Shown here piece by piece: positions 1 to 11,064 of a stretch of DNA of 64,000 nt (positions are counted from its first letter, which is position 1; each line of letters begins with the position of its first letter). The stretch covers positions 87,042,300 to 87,106,299 of the forward strand of contig CM041777.1 in assembly GCA_023374045.1 (NCBI GenBank), in the 5' to 3' direction. The notes under the pieces are model-generated. The model did no database searches, was not told where the DNA came from, and was given only the letters and a program-made list of their open reading frames with translations. The translations under genes were made by a program, and so were the position numbers. This DNA is from Limonium bicolor (Eukaryota; Streptophyta; Magnoliopsida; Caryophyllales; Plumbaginaceae).

Positions 1-859
1 GTGTTTAATACCATTTCTTTGTATTGGTCTGCTTCTAATGGCGATGACCCAGCATCACAGTGAATTTTATCTGATGAAAATGATGTTTACTTGAACAGCG
101 GTAGACAGGGGGATCTATAAAAAGGGTAATATATGATGAAATCACATATCAATTTCTTGTGGCCTGAAAACAAAAATATGGTTGCAAGCTTTTAATTATG
201 TCAGAAATCGATCTGTGGATGGAAACAACATAAGCTGAAGATTGCGGTATGATTGAGAGATCTAATTTCACTCAGAATGCAAACGGAAATCATAAATCTC
301 ATGGCCATACTCTCGATTCAGGAACTGCTATTTATCATGTGCAAAATTCTTCATCTCTCTTTCATACATTTGCAAGTGGTAAATCTTCTTTAAAATTTCC
401 TTGTTAGCTATAGCGATGGGCAACCGATTAAGAATTTTCTTCAAAAAAATTATATTCTAAAGCAAAATCTCTACTTCTCAATGTAATTCCTAAACCTAAC
501 TTACGTTCTTGATTTGGGCATGACATTATCAACTAGCATTGAGAGTTATGTGTGCTGGCTTGTGATACAGAATAGTTTGAAAATGCTGGTGCTTGTGATA
601 CAGAATACTCGGTATGTAATTATCTCCAATTTTCTGTGTTTGCTTTCCATATTGATATTGTTGTGGGCTGAAGCTCGTTTGGACTTCTTCTTCGATTATA
701 CATCGTGTTCTTTGATTATTTTTCTTTGACTTTGAAGCTATCTGGCCTTTTCTCTTACCGCTATTGTCTTCAATCTCTCACTCACTGTAATTTACAACCC
801 TCCCTGACCGACGAACAACAATCTTGCTCACCACCAGATTGAAGACGAGGATTAACAAG
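1..859. other. AT-rich intergenic DNA, no gene recognised
   Basis: No long open frame, RNA gene or terminal repeat is visible. One 71-codon frame at 514-729 has no recognisable motif and is probably chance. Before element A inserted, this stretch was continuous with 27438 onward, so it may be the interior of the old CACTA element that ends at 28707. That is inference from position only. Confidence 0.4.
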
Positions 860-2460
860 GAGCAAGCGTAGAAATTACTTCTTCTCTCTACTATATATAA
901 ATATATATACTCATTCTCTTCTCATGTGTTTGCGCCTATGCATAGACAAAGCTCTGGAACTGTTGTTTGTTGCTGCTGCATCTCGCCCAATTGATTGAAA
1001 ACGAGACTGAAACCAGTTCATTCAAGAATCGGTAATATACTCAACTTACTTCTTCTCTTCGCCGCAAAAGATAAATCACTAGAGCTTACTTCTTCTTGTG
1101 TGTGTGCACCTCTGTTTTGATAAATTTGCTTGCCCAACTAATTGAAAATGGGACTGAAACCAGTTCATTCATGAATTAGTAATGTACTAGAACTTACTTC
1201 TTATCTTTGCTGCATATATTCATATATTTATATATGCTCATTCTCTTCTTGTGTGTCTGCGTCTATGCATAGATAATTAACTGGAACTGTTGTCTGTTGC
1301 TGCTGCATCTCGCTCAACTGATTGAAACGGGACAGAAACCAGTGCATTCAGGAGTCGGTTATTTACTCAAGTTAATTCCTCTTTCTGCTACAATAGGTAA
1401 ATCACTAGAACTGTTGTTTCTTGCTCCGCATCTCGCTCAATAGATTGAAAACGGGACTAAAACCAATTTATTCAGGAATTGGTAATATGCTCAACTTACT
1501 TTTTCCCTCTGTTGCAAAAGATAAATAACTAGAACTGCTATTTGTTGCTGCTGCATCTCACTCAACTTATTAAAAATGGGACTAAAACCAGTTTATTCAG
1601 AAATTGGTAATATACTCAACTTACATCTTCTCTCTGCTGGAATAGATAAATCACTAGAACTTACTTCTTCTTGTGTGTCTGCACCTCTATAGAGATAAAT
1701 CTGCTCACTCAACTAATTAAAAATGGGACTGCAACTAGCTCATTCATGAATTGGTAATATACTGAACTTACTTTTTCTCTCTGCTGCTACATATATATAC
1801 TCATTCTCTTCTTTGTGTCTGCGCCTATGATAGATAGATCACTCGAACTGCTTCTGTTGCTGCTGCATCTCGCTCAACTGATTGAAAACGGGACTAAACC
1901 AGTTCATTAAGGAATCGGTAATATACTCAACTTACTTCTTCTATCGGCCTCCAAAAGAAATCACTAGAACTTACTTCTTCTTGTGTCTGCACCTCTATAG
2001 AGATAAATTTGCTCACTTAACTAATTGAAAATGGGACTGCAACCAGCTCATTCATGAATTGGTAATATACTGAACTTTTTCTCTGTGCTGCTACATATAT
2101 ATACTCATTCTCTTCTTGTGTGTCTGCGCCTATGAATAGATAGATCACTGGAACTGCTTCTGTTACTGCTGCATCTCGCTCAACTGATTGAAAACGAGGC
2201 TAAAACCAGTTCATTCAAAAATGGGTAATGTCAAAAAAAAAACATATTCAACTTACTTCTCTCTACCACAATTAATAGATAAATCTTTGGAACTATTGTT
2301 TGTTGTTGCTGCATCTCGCTCTATTGATTGAAAACGGAACTGAAACCAGTTCATGTAGAAATCGGTATTATACTCAACTTCTTCTCTCTGCTGCACCGCT
2401 ATTATGATAGTCGTGTATTTCAAAAATTCACCAGCTGACTGATAAACTAAAAATCTGTTT
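860..2460. repeat. degenerate ~148 bp tandem array, about 10 copies
   Basis: The landmark 'gggactgaaaccagttcatt' and close variants recur near 992, 1140, 1319, 1443, 1570, 1722, 1878, 2023, 2185 and 2325, spacing 124-179 bp (mean about 148). Each copy also carries 'ctgcatctcgctcaac' or a variant, then 'ggtaatatactcaacttac'. Two subtypes tend to alternate: one with 'tctgcgcctatgcatagata', one with 'tgcacctctatagagataaa'. This suggests a higher-order dimer unit. Copies are diverged, so the array is old. No coding potential is seen. Confidence 0.75.
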
Positions 2461-3070
2461 CTACAATACATAGTCTTCAAAAATGTTTTTGTTTAACTCG
2501 AATTTTACACAAATCTTAATACTTGGTTTGATGCTAATTAGATCTTGAGCCAATGGGCAATGATTAGATTGATTTCCTACTATCAATGGACCTGTACAAC
2601 AGCTCTTCAATCACGAAATACTAATCTTGCTTTAAACAGCTGCATTTTAGTTTATGAGTAAGATTATTCTAGTTCTAATTCTTTATATCTGAGCATTGTT
2701 ATTATCCCAACTACTGCCATGCTTCTACCGTCCTTCCCATATGCACTAACCAACTATAATACAAGCACTATCTTCTTCTTCTACTAGTTTATTCCCTTTT
2801 TAGACAGCTTAAAATTACATTAAGTGATCAGCTACTATAGAACAAGTGTTAGCCATCTGCTTGATACGACTGTTGAGATTATCCTGTGCACATTAGTGAA
2901 CTACTTCAGCAGGATTTTTATTTTTTAAAAAAAAACTGCACCATTTTGCCTCTGTTTCAGATAATCTCTACTAAAAATGATGGCAACTTTCACTCCTTTT
3001 ACATACCTATAAACTGCCATAGATGCTTGTTTTAAGTCACCAATATCGCAACCTGTTTCATAGCCTATAA
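2461..3070. other. intergenic DNA left of element A, nothing recognised
   Basis: AT-rich sequence with no open frame, repeat unit or RNA feature that I can support. It ends at the insertion site of element A. Confidence 0.4.
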
Positions 3071-3076
3071 ACACGC
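3071..3076. repeat. target-site duplication of element A, left copy
   Basis: acacgc lies directly left of the terminal TGTGGGCG of the left LTR and recurs at 27432-27437 directly after the last ...ATAACA of the right LTR. Because the LTR ends share flanking bases, the true duplication is 5 or 6 bp. Matching copies 24 kb apart show that everything between entered as one insertion, later enlarged by element B. Confidence 0.9.
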
Positions 3077-4557
3077 TGTGGGCGTAGGTTTTGAACCCTT
3101 AAGTATTGAGCTTAAGGCTTCATGGTTCGATTTTCAACTAAATAACTAAACCAAAATTAAAAATTAAAGCTTAATTATTCTAACTGGCCCACACAAACCT
3201 AAATAGAGTCGCCACCTAAGTTTTAACCTCTTAAACTTGGAAGGAAAATGTTTGTAATTTTTAGAGCTATGGTTCGGGTCGGGGGCTTCATATGAAATTT
3301 CTAAGGGTTCAAATTCTTTCATTACCCCATGAAATTTCTTTTCCTTTACTATTATAATCTAAGGCTGATTGTTTATGACATTATCTATCCTTGATATAAT
3401 GAAGTCCATTAATATTTTTTGTACCAATGTTTTACCGAGGTGGTCAAGATTTTAACTAAAAGTCATTATATCATCCTCAAGCACTGAAGCGAAGTTATAC
3501 CATTACCTACATGAAAACGGAACTAATCTTCCTACATGAACAAAGAGCTGATAAAATAAAAACAAAAAACACATTATACGAGAAAATTTCTAACTAAAGC
3601 CTATCAAAGAAACTAAACACGAGTCAATAATCCAAATATCAAACAAAGCCCAGAAGAAGTAATTTCAAAATGACCAAATACTAAAACAACGAATAGCACG
3701 ATAGAGAATAATAATAAAAAAAAATGATACCTTGCCTTCAAACATGCATATGATTAATCACGGTCATACTTCAACACTTCCTGTTGATGAGATGCGATGT
3801 CGATAGGTGTACAAAGTTCACAAGAGTAGAGCAGCAAGTATGAGCTTCACGGCATGATTTTTCAGCATATAAAAAAAAGTTGTTGGTTATCACCGGGAAA
3901 CAACCCGATGACGATGATGGCATACCGAGCCCGAGCGTGTTGATCTTTGACGGGGCTGAGATGTGCGTGGGACAACAACAATTGCAATGATCAGCGGGAG
4001 TCGATTTGGGGTAATGTCGATGCGGATAGACCACGGTAGCAGTGGCTGATACACTGCAAAGACAAAGTACAGAAAGTTCTTTGTAGATAGCAAACTCTTG
4101 TGGAATCTGGTCGTCGATGATTCAAAACCTGACACATTTCATATTCATTCTGCGTGCTGGGTGTCAAGGATTGAAGACTGATGGGCAACAATAACAGGAA
4201 ACCTCTCGTTTGATGATGGCAACAAAAGGCCACACCTCGGACAATATTCAAAACAGGTTGACTGCAGTGGGTTCAAAAGCGCAGGGACTAATGGCTACAA
4301 TCTGAAAGATTGAGACGGACAGCAGGTGCCCCGAAAACCCAGATGCAACAACGTAAGGGTGAAAGCACCAGCAAATCTCAATCATCAAGAGTTAACAGGA
4401 AGTAAAATATCTTTGCTACTGGACTTCAGTTGTGATCGGCTAAAAAAACGAGATGGAGGTGGTGATATATGAAATCAAGATGAGGAGGAAAAAAATCAAT
4501 GTCGATAGCTAATTGTCGTCTATGCTCTGTCTCCCCCCTTTGCATTGTGTATGAACT

Positions 4558-4566
4558 CTTTATATA
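4558..4566 (-). promoter_or_regulatory. TATA box of element A, left LTR
   Basis: On the minus strand the sequence reads GCTATATAAAGAG, a near-consensus plant TATA box about 617 bp into the LTR. It is identical in the right LTR (26802-26810). Transcription would be expected to start about 25-35 bp downstream, near 4525-4535. This box would place U3 at roughly 5183-4530. Confidence 0.6.
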
Positions 4567-4999
4567 GCAACCTGGGGAGGCTTAAAACTACCATCAAATA
4601 ATCAGGAGCATAATGGCTAGAATCAAAACAAACAACTAGATTAGAGATTAACGGGTTAATAACGAAGTAAAAAAAAATAATGAAAAAAAACAAAATTCAA
4701 AACTCAAAAAGTCTAACGTTTTTTCCATTTTTTTCATTTTTTTTTAATTTTACATTTGCTATGAACGGTCATATGATCATATAAATATAAAAAGATTTTT
4801 TTTTTGATGCAAAACAAACTACTAGCAAAAATAGGAAGGATGCATTTTTTTATTTTGAAGATAAGTTGGAAAAAAGAAAAATGAACTACAATAAAAAATA
4901 AGAAATTATCTAGAAAAGAAAACGAAAGGATAAAATTAATTAAAAACAATGACACCAGGAGGAAAAGACACAAAATAATTGAATGGACAATAAAGCTAC

Positions 5000-5072
5000 A
5001 AAAAAATTGTTTGTCGTTAGACTCGAACCATTAACCTCTTGCATCTTCTTTATAAGCCTCACCACTATGCTA
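5000..5072 (-). promoter_or_regulatory. tRNA-like Pol III promoter (A box, B box, T-run) in element A LTR
   Basis: On the minus strand, TAGCATAGTGG (5072-5062) matches the Pol III A box TRGCNNAGYGG. GGTTCGAGTC (5029-5020) matches the B box GGTTCGANNC. They are 32 nt apart, as in a tRNA gene. A run of seven T (5006-5000) follows 13 nt after the B box and could end transcription. The acceptor and T stems pair poorly, so this is not a functional tRNA; it looks tRNA-derived. The same arrangement is present in the right LTR. Confidence 0.5.
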
Positions 5073-5183
5073 CTATGACTTCCTGACACCTATGCCACCT
5101 ATTAACTTTCACAGCATCACAACACACATACCTAGAGAACTTCTTTTTTCGCTTCGACGAGGGTAAAATTTTTGGGGATAACA

Positions 5184-5199
5184 GATTGCCCCCCATTAA
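5184..5199 (-). promoter_or_regulatory. polypurine tract of element A
   Basis: On the minus strand the bases just before the 3' LTR read AATGGGGGGCAATC, a purine-rich tract touching the LTR start TGTTATCC. This is where plus-strand DNA synthesis would be primed. It fixes the element's orientation as minus. Confidence 0.75.
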
Positions 5200-5424
5200 C
5201 TTGATTTTGGAATGTCAAAGAAAAGTCAAGTTAATGCTTGATAATACCCTAAATCTTTACCAACCTTGTCTCACCTTGCTCGTCCCTTTTTTGTGTTCAG
5301 AGGTGTTGACTACCTTGAAAAAAAAGTTTGAGCTTACCGATCGATTCGAAGGCGCTGGTGACCTAAATGAGAAGCATGTCATTGTACCTAGGCACTTCTA
5401 GGGGCCTGAACCTATCCAAGTCAG

Positions 5425-5850
5425 AAAATGTAAGCAAAGCATAACGTATCCAGGTGCTTTTGGGGACCGTAACCCATCTCATATGCAAAATACATCATGT
5501 GATTCGATGCTTTTTTGAATCGAAACTCTTTCGAGATGAAATTCAAGATGTGTGATGTGATTCGGATGCTTATAGGGACCAAAATCCGTTTGAGATGAAA
5601 TGCAAGATGTGTGATGTTATTCGGATGCTTATGGGGACCGAAACCCGTTCTGAATGGAATGTAAGAAAATGCAATATGACTCGGATGCCTCTGGGGACCG
5701 AAACCCATTCAAAAAGAAAATAACTCGGATGCCTCTGGGGACCGAAACCCATTCAAAAAGAAAATAACTCGGATGCCTCTGGGGACCGAAACCCATCAAA
5801 AGTAAAATAACTCGGATGCCTTTGGGGACCGAAACCCGTTCTAAATGCTC
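5425..5850 (-). repeat. minisatellite of ~60 and 44 bp units around 'ggggaccgaaacc'
   Basis: The core 'ggatgcytmtrgggaccgaaacc' recurs about nine times. The left units are about 60-70 bp and carry 'gagatgaaatgcaagatgtg'. The right part has 44 bp units made of the core plus 'cattcaaaaagaaaataact', nearly identical to each other. The short units look like later, homogenised shortenings of the long ones. The array lies in the 3' untranslated part of element A. Open frames across it are by-products of the repeat. Confidence 0.85.
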
Positions 5851-5880
5851 CACGTTCGTTTTCAAAGGGGGTAAGAATTT

Positions 5881-6590
5881 ATGTCTTGAAAGGGATGAGA
5901 ATCTATATCTCGAAAGGGGTGAGAATCTGTATATCTGAAGAACCTGTATCTTCGGTTGAGAATCTATATCTCGGGATTGAGAATCTATATCTCGAGGTTG
6001 AGAATCTATATCTCAGGGTTGAGAAATTATATCTCGGAGCTGAGAATCTATATCTCAGAGTTTAGAATCTATATCTCGGAGTTGAGAATCTATATCTCAG
6101 GGTTGAGAATCTATATCTCAGAGTTGAGAATCTATATCTCAGGGTTGAGAATCTATATCTCAGAGTTGAGAATCTATATCTCAGGGTTGAGAATCTATAT
6201 CTCAGAGTTGAGAATCTATATCTCAGAGTTGAGAATCTATATCTCAGAGTTGAGAATCTATATCTCGGGGTTGAGAATCTATATCTCAGAGTTGAGAATC
6301 TATATCTCAAAAGGGGTGAGAATCTATATCTCAGAGTTGAGAATCTATATCTTGGAGTTGAGAATCTATATCTCGGAGTTGAGAATCTATATCTCAGGGT
6401 TGAGAATCTATATCTCAGAGTTGAGAATCTATATCTCGGGTTGAGAATCTATATCTCGGAGTTGAGAATCTATATCTCAGGGTTGAGAATCTATATCTCA
6501 GAGTTGAGAATCTATATCTCGGGGTTGAGAATCTATATCTCGGAGTTGAGAATCTATATCTCAGAGTTGAGAATCTATATCTCAGGGTTT
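5881..6590 (-). repeat. 21 bp minisatellite, about 32 copies
   Basis: The unit is 'gagaatctatatctcagagtt', where the last six bases vary between cagagt, cagggt, cggagt and cggggt. It runs almost without interruption from 5884 to 6587, with a few units carrying 'aaaggggt' instead. Since 21 is a multiple of three and the unit has no stop, both strands stay open and give artefact peptides with 7-residue periodicity. Subtypes alternate (cagagt/cagggt) near 6090-6200, suggesting 42 bp amplification units. It lies in the 3' untranslated part of element A. Confidence 0.95.
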
Positions 6591-6596
6591 ACTCTA

Positions 6597-6770
6597 CTGG
6601 TCTTCAAAGGGGACTTATTGCCTTCGCCCGCCAATAGGTAATTAGGATGAACTTCTGGTTTTCTCAGGAGGACTTATTGCCATCGCCCCGCCAATTGTTA
6701 TCCAAGAAGTTGACATAGAAATGAGGACTTGTTGCCACTGCCCCGCCAACTTGTACATTATGGCCAGTAT
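6597..6770 (-). repeat. three ~65 bp repeats with 'gacttattgcc...cccgccaa'
   Basis: Three copies of 'gactt(a/g)ttgcc(t/a)(t/c)(c/t)gcccygccaa' occur at about 6611, 6669 and 6726. They directly follow the 21 bp array. They are GC-richer than their surroundings and show no coding potential. Confidence 0.7.
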
Positions 6771-6894
6771 ACACCCTGCTCCAATTCAACGGGCAGCATA
6801 CCTCCACCTATACTCAATCAATCGTATCTTTCTTACTGACTCGGTGCCGGCTATATCAGTCCAGTGCAAGACATAGCAAACAAGTGTACCGTCT

Positions 6895-7270
6895 GAATAC
6901 AAAACAAGCTTAGTGACTAAATCAATGTGAAAAATTGAATCAATGTCAATGTTAAAACAAGCTGTCTAACTTCAACGTTAAAACAAGCTCACAGACTCAC
7001 TGTGAAAACAAGATTACTTATTCAATGTCAAAAGATGAAACATGATTAATGACTCAATGTGCAAATGATTCACATCAATGTTTAAACAAACTGACTGACT
7101 TCAATGTCAAAACAAGCTGTTAAAACAAGATTACTTATTCAATATCAAAAGATGAAACATGATTAATGACTCCATGTGAAAATGAATCCATGTCAAATGG
7201 TAAAACCAACTAACTGACCTCGATGTCAAAACTAGCTCAAAGACTCAAATGTCAAATCAATAAACAATGA
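6895..7270 (-). repeat. degenerate repeats around 'caatgtcaaaacaagct'
   Basis: Variants of 'caatgtnaaaacaagctnactgac' recur about every 30-40 bp. A longer unit containing 'gattacttattcaatrtcaaaagatgaaacatgattaatgact' appears twice (about 7010 and 7127), giving a ~117 bp higher-order period. This continues the repeat-rich 3' region of element A. Confidence 0.65.
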
Positions 7271-8986
7271 ACTATACTGACTCGATTTTCAATTGTGTGT
7301 GTCATTCATGCATTGACAGATATCCCTTTCAGCAAAGCCTAAAGAAATTTCCATTTTTTGTTGTGGATTTCCAGGCTCGAGATTTATTTCCATAGAGCTA
7401 AGTATGTTCTTAGGCGTTGTCTTTCAAAAGAATCGCTAACAACACGAGCATAAAAGGCTTTTTCGTGGAACTTCTCATTGTGATGACATTTTTCTCATTG
7501 GAAGTCCATGCCGGTATGGTTTTATTTAGGGAATTGTGATTTTGAAAGTGATGGTAATGGCAATCGATTTGAAAAATCGATTGCCCCCAGTATTCTCTTG
7601 TCAAAAATCTAGATGCTTCTTTCTTTTCTCACAAGGTGAAAGGCAATTTTAAAGTGGTGCGTCTACCTACACTCAAACTGTTTTCCTCTAATCCTCTCTT
7701 TTTTTGCACAACCATAATTGCTGATATTGTATTCGGCCCTTGTTTAACTTACAACTTCGATCCAGTATTTTCACTTAAATAAGCATAAAATGTCAAGTTA
7801 GAAGTCTTTACGGGTTGTAATGTGGTCGGGGGTGCAATGAATGTCAAAGGGACCAGGGAGGGATATTTTGGTTTTGTGGAGCTTAAGGATGACCAAAGCT
7901 GCGACTTGCACCTTCTCCTGGATTCGCGTTCTAGCCCTCATGTGTGAAACAGTCTTGCTACCGTGTGCGGATTTCCCTTTGAGCCTTGGACTTTAATGTT
8001 ATCCTTACTTTGTATCTTTTTTTTTGGAGACTTGAGGCTTACGGATTCGCCTTTTCATCTTTGGGGTTTTTGTGTTTCCCGCTCTCTTCGATTTGCCTTC
8101 GAGGTTCTTGTGTTTCCCGATTTTTGAGGGGCTTGGATTTGAGCTTTTGAATCTTGGGTTGTTTTGCAGATTTTCATCACGTTTGTAGTAGTGCAACTTC
8201 TCTTTCTGGACTTGGGGCGTCTTCAACCGAGAGTTGGGCTCTTCGCTTCCTTTGGTCACCGGGGTACGTAATCATCATGAGATGGCTTTTTGTGGAGCTT
8301 TTTTATATATAAAAAGAATGATGTATATGACAGGCTCAGCGGGGCTACCTAGGGTTCAACTTTAGGATCTCATAAGATGTTTGGCCTTGTGGCGATTTTG
8401 TCCTAAGTGCTTCTTCATTCTTGACATTTTATGTATTTATTCTTGTTACTTTTCTTGGGTCTTAGTGTAAATCAACAAGTAGCCTCCTTCAATCAGAGCT
8501 ATGATGTCAAAACCTTACATTTGCAAGTGGCCTCTTCAAGTGTATAAAGATAATACACTAAACTCTCAGTGGTTTTACCTCATTGGACTCTCTTCTTATT
8601 CTCTTTCAGAAAGATTTATCCAGACATTTGACAAGGAAACTAAAAAAATGCTTATCCTTAGCCGGATTGCCCCCAGTATTATGTTGAAGATCGTAGGGGA
8701 ATGATTATATAGCACTTAGGCTCATTAACTTTGTAAGTGAGTGTCATCTCAACATGAAGTTACCTAGCTTTTAGAAAATAAAATTCAAGCCTGGGTGCTC
8801 TTTGCTCAGAAAATGATATTTCACACGTCTCTATTTCAAGGGATATCCATACATAATTGCTGTGAACAACACATAAAGGAATAAAGACCATTTATTTTTA
8901 TGAACCAAAATGCTTGGACAATGCTAACTAAAGTAGATGAAAAAAAAAATCTCAAAAAGAAAATTGAAAAACAAGACAAAAACAAA
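7271..8986 (-). other. element A interior without recognisable pol
   Basis: This is where protease-RT-RNase H-integrase would be expected downstream of gag. No DSG protease motif, RT box (xxDD), zinc-binding HHCC or integrase DDE signature is visible in any minus frame. A lysine-rich 84-codon minus frame (8005-8259) is unrecognised and low in complexity. I read the interval as deletion and replacement of pol rather than decay of a full-length copy, because too little length is left for pol. Confidence 0.5.
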
Positions 8987-10375
8987 CTATTCCACTTTTA
9001 ACTTCGCTTTAGACGTTAGGTGTGGAAAATTCAATCTCCCCTTGATCGATGAGGTCTTGAACTCGTGTCTCAGAGGTCGGCAATCTTCTGTGTCATGACC
9101 TGGTAACTGATGGAATTGACAGAATTGATCTAGCAGTTTTCCCATTTGAGTTGTTTCGATGGAAGGAGTGAGAGGTTGTAGTATATCCTGCTCCTGCAGC
9201 TTTCTAAGTACTTGGACCATGGGCCGACCTATATCTGTAAATTGTCTTGGTGTTGAGTACTTCTGTGGCCGAGACATGAATTTATGATTCTGGTTCAAGG
9301 CTCGAGGTTGTTGGATAACATTTACCTCTGGCTGACTTAGAGCTGGAGTTAATGGCGCACCATTAAACTCCTCCATTTTGTAGAATTTTGCACCCCAAAT
9401 GTCTTCGGCTGTCCCAGCTTCAGTTCTCCCTTATGAATCTTCTCTTCTAGGATCCTCACCTGTCCCATCAGCATGTCAAAGTTGGGAAAATAGGTGAAGT
9501 TTAGCTGGTCATTGTACTGTTTCTGCATATTTTCCACAATCATCCGGATTTGTTCTTGTTCATCCATCCTTATAGGCATGCCAACGGCTTTCTTTCTCCA
9601 CCGTTTGATAAAATCAGACATTGATTCATTCCCCGTCTGCCGGGTGCTGGCCAAGTCGGTTCGAGTGATTTCTAGGTTCTTTGCATATTCAAAGTGTTGA
9701 AGGAAGGCTTCACACACCTCCTCATAGCTTTTGTGTTCATCTTTTGGGTTAGATACCAGCGCTGAGGGATCTCATCAAGGTAGCGAGTGAAAACTTTGGC
9801 CTTTTGCATGTCGTTTAATCTCACGATGGACGTCTCCCGTCAAACATTGCTAGGTGGATTTGAGGATCTGAGGCACCTTTGTACAGTGCTAGTGTAGGCA
9901 ACTTTAGCTTCGGAGGTAGGTCAACCTCGGGGTACGACCGCATGGAATAGTAGTCAAGACCGGCTGGCTTACTTGTTTTCTCCATGCGTTCAATCCTTTT
10001 CAACACTCTTTTGAGTTCCTCGGCTAATCGGTTATTAGCGGTGATATCTTCAACCTGTTCTTGTGGTTCTTGAGCTCCCATCGAGTCTGTTTCGATGTAG
10101 TCATTGTTGGGTTCGTACAAGGGATTGAGATAGTTCCCCGTGGGTCCGTTTTGGGCATGAGGCGCCATTTGGAGGGTGTGAACCTTGTTCCTCAACTCAT
10201 CTATGGTAGTGACATATTTGGACTCCAGCGCATCAATGGAGGCCTTGTGTCTAAGCTCCATTGAAGCCAACATGGCTTCTAAGTTAGCTTGATTGCCTTC
10301 TCCGGTCGTATTGCTGAGAGTGTCAGGATCCGGGTTGGCAACATGTGGTATCTCCTGCCTTGAAGGGGGAGTCAT
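8987..10375 (-). pseudogene. gag: gag of element A (Tat/Ogre type), frameshifted
   Basis: Gag forms the virus-like particle that packages element RNA. Three minus-strand pieces lie in order. 10375-9821 (184 codons) has a Gln/Glu-rich, coiled-coil-like N-terminal part and ends at the start of the capsid-like domain (LPTLALYKGASDPQIHLAMF). 9820-9718 continues it in other frames after an in-frame stop. 9717-9349 carries the rest of the domain (FLQHFEYAKN...MSDFIKRW). 9376-8987 carries the nucleocapsid part with CQFHQLPGHDTEDC, a CxxHxxxxHxxxxC knuckle. At least two frameshifts and one stop break it. It lies just downstream of the leader and primer site. Nothing of pol follows. Confidence in family is high; function in this copy is unlikely. 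Confidence 0.85.
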
Positions 10376-10559
10376 TTCGGATGAAGAGGAGGTGATTAAT
10401 TGACGATGTTGATTGTTGATTTCTTCTATCTTCTAGTCCTTCTTCTTCAAGGGCGAGAGACAAGTTTGAAAAAAAAAAAGGTAAATGTTGAGCAGATGGT
10501 GTGATTCTAAAGGAGGCCTAAGAATGGTTAAAGAACATATGCACTTCAATTAAAAGCGT

Positions 10560-10905
10560 ACATGTCCTCACCATGCAGTACCAGGTATGGGTACATACGG
10601 AGAGTGCTTGGGGCTTTGGGCCCAGGTAGTGAAGGGATGAGGCTTGCACGTCATCCTCTTCATTTCCCCCACATTTACGCATCACCCTAAGGTGTGTGTC
10701 TCAGGACGGGTCACGCCTTGGCATGACCGATATTTAGTTTTCAGGTAAGGATACGTTCGGAGAGGTGCTTGGGGCTTTGGGCCCAGGTAGTGAAGGGATG
10801 GGGTTTGCACGCCATCCTCCTCATTCCCCCACTTTTACACATCACCCTACGGTGTGTGTCTCAGAACGGGCCATGTCTAAGCATGACCGATGATTGGTTA
10901 TTTGG
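10560..10905 (-). repeat. two ~170 bp direct repeats in the element A leader
   Basis: A GC-rich block containing 'gtgcttggggctttgggccc', 'aggtagtgaagggatg' and 'catcacccta(a/c)ggtgtgtg' occurs at about 10565-10735 and again at 10740-10895. The copies differ at scattered positions. The block lies between gag and the primer-binding site, in the 5' untranslated leader, a usual place for packaging or dimerisation signals. A role there is inference. Confidence 0.75.
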
Positions 10906-11043
10906 ACTCTCACTCTCGTATGCATAAGATAAAAATGCACAAGCTAATTAAAAGGATAATATCATAAAAAGTAAGCCTTAAAGATTATAAATTCAAGTTA
11001 AGCCCTCTATCCTAAGTTTAAAATTTTTAAACTTAGGTGGTGT

Positions 11044-11061
11044 TCCCCAGCAGAGTCGCCA
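11044..11061 (-). promoter_or_regulatory. primer-binding site of element A (tRNA-Arg-like)
   Basis: On the minus strand, three bases after the LTR end (...CCCACA-GAC), the sequence TGGCGACTCTGCTGGGGA begins with TGG, the complement of tRNA CCA. It resembles the tRNA-Arg-type sites of Tat/Ogre elements. tRNA identity is inferred from memory of the group and was not checked against a tRNA set. Confidence 0.75.
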
Positions 11062-11064
11062 GTC

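Larger units (their letters stand above)
3077..5183 (-). repeat. element A left LTR (3' LTR in element sense)
   Basis: A 2107 bp LTR. In element sense it begins TGTTATCCCC at 5183 and ends CCTACGCCCACA at 3077, giving TG...CA ends. It matches 11065-12149 plus 26360-27431 closely; the right LTR carries about 45 bp near 11500-11550 that are missing here near 3520. A fragment resembling the primer-binding site (agtcgcca, near 3207) lies inside the LTR close to its end. The LTR carries a TATA box and a tRNA-like Pol III promoter, listed separately. Short open frames on its minus strand are not conserved genes. Confidence 0.92.

Noticed and set aside
3771..4251. Overlapping minus frames of 81-87 codons in the element A LTR, repeated in the right LTR
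   Set aside because: Conserved only because LTRs are duplicates. Three overlapping frames with no domain indicate chance.
5000..5072. A functional tRNA gene in the element A LTR
   Set aside because: A and B boxes match, but acceptor and T stems do not pair and no clear anticodon arm forms. Kept only as a Pol III-like promoter.
5881..6590. CRISPR-like look of a regular short repeat array
   Set aside because: Repeats are directly adjacent with no unique spacers, and the surroundings are eukaryotic retrotransposon sequence.
5956..6641. Long plus-strand frame (RIYISEL-like heptads) and its minus-strand counterpart
   Set aside because: Both arise from a stop-free 21 bp tandem repeat. No codon bias, no start context, and the strand opposite is equally open.
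9494..9700. Plus-strand frames opposite gag in element A
   Set aside because: They are antisense to a recognisable Gag and have no motif of their own.
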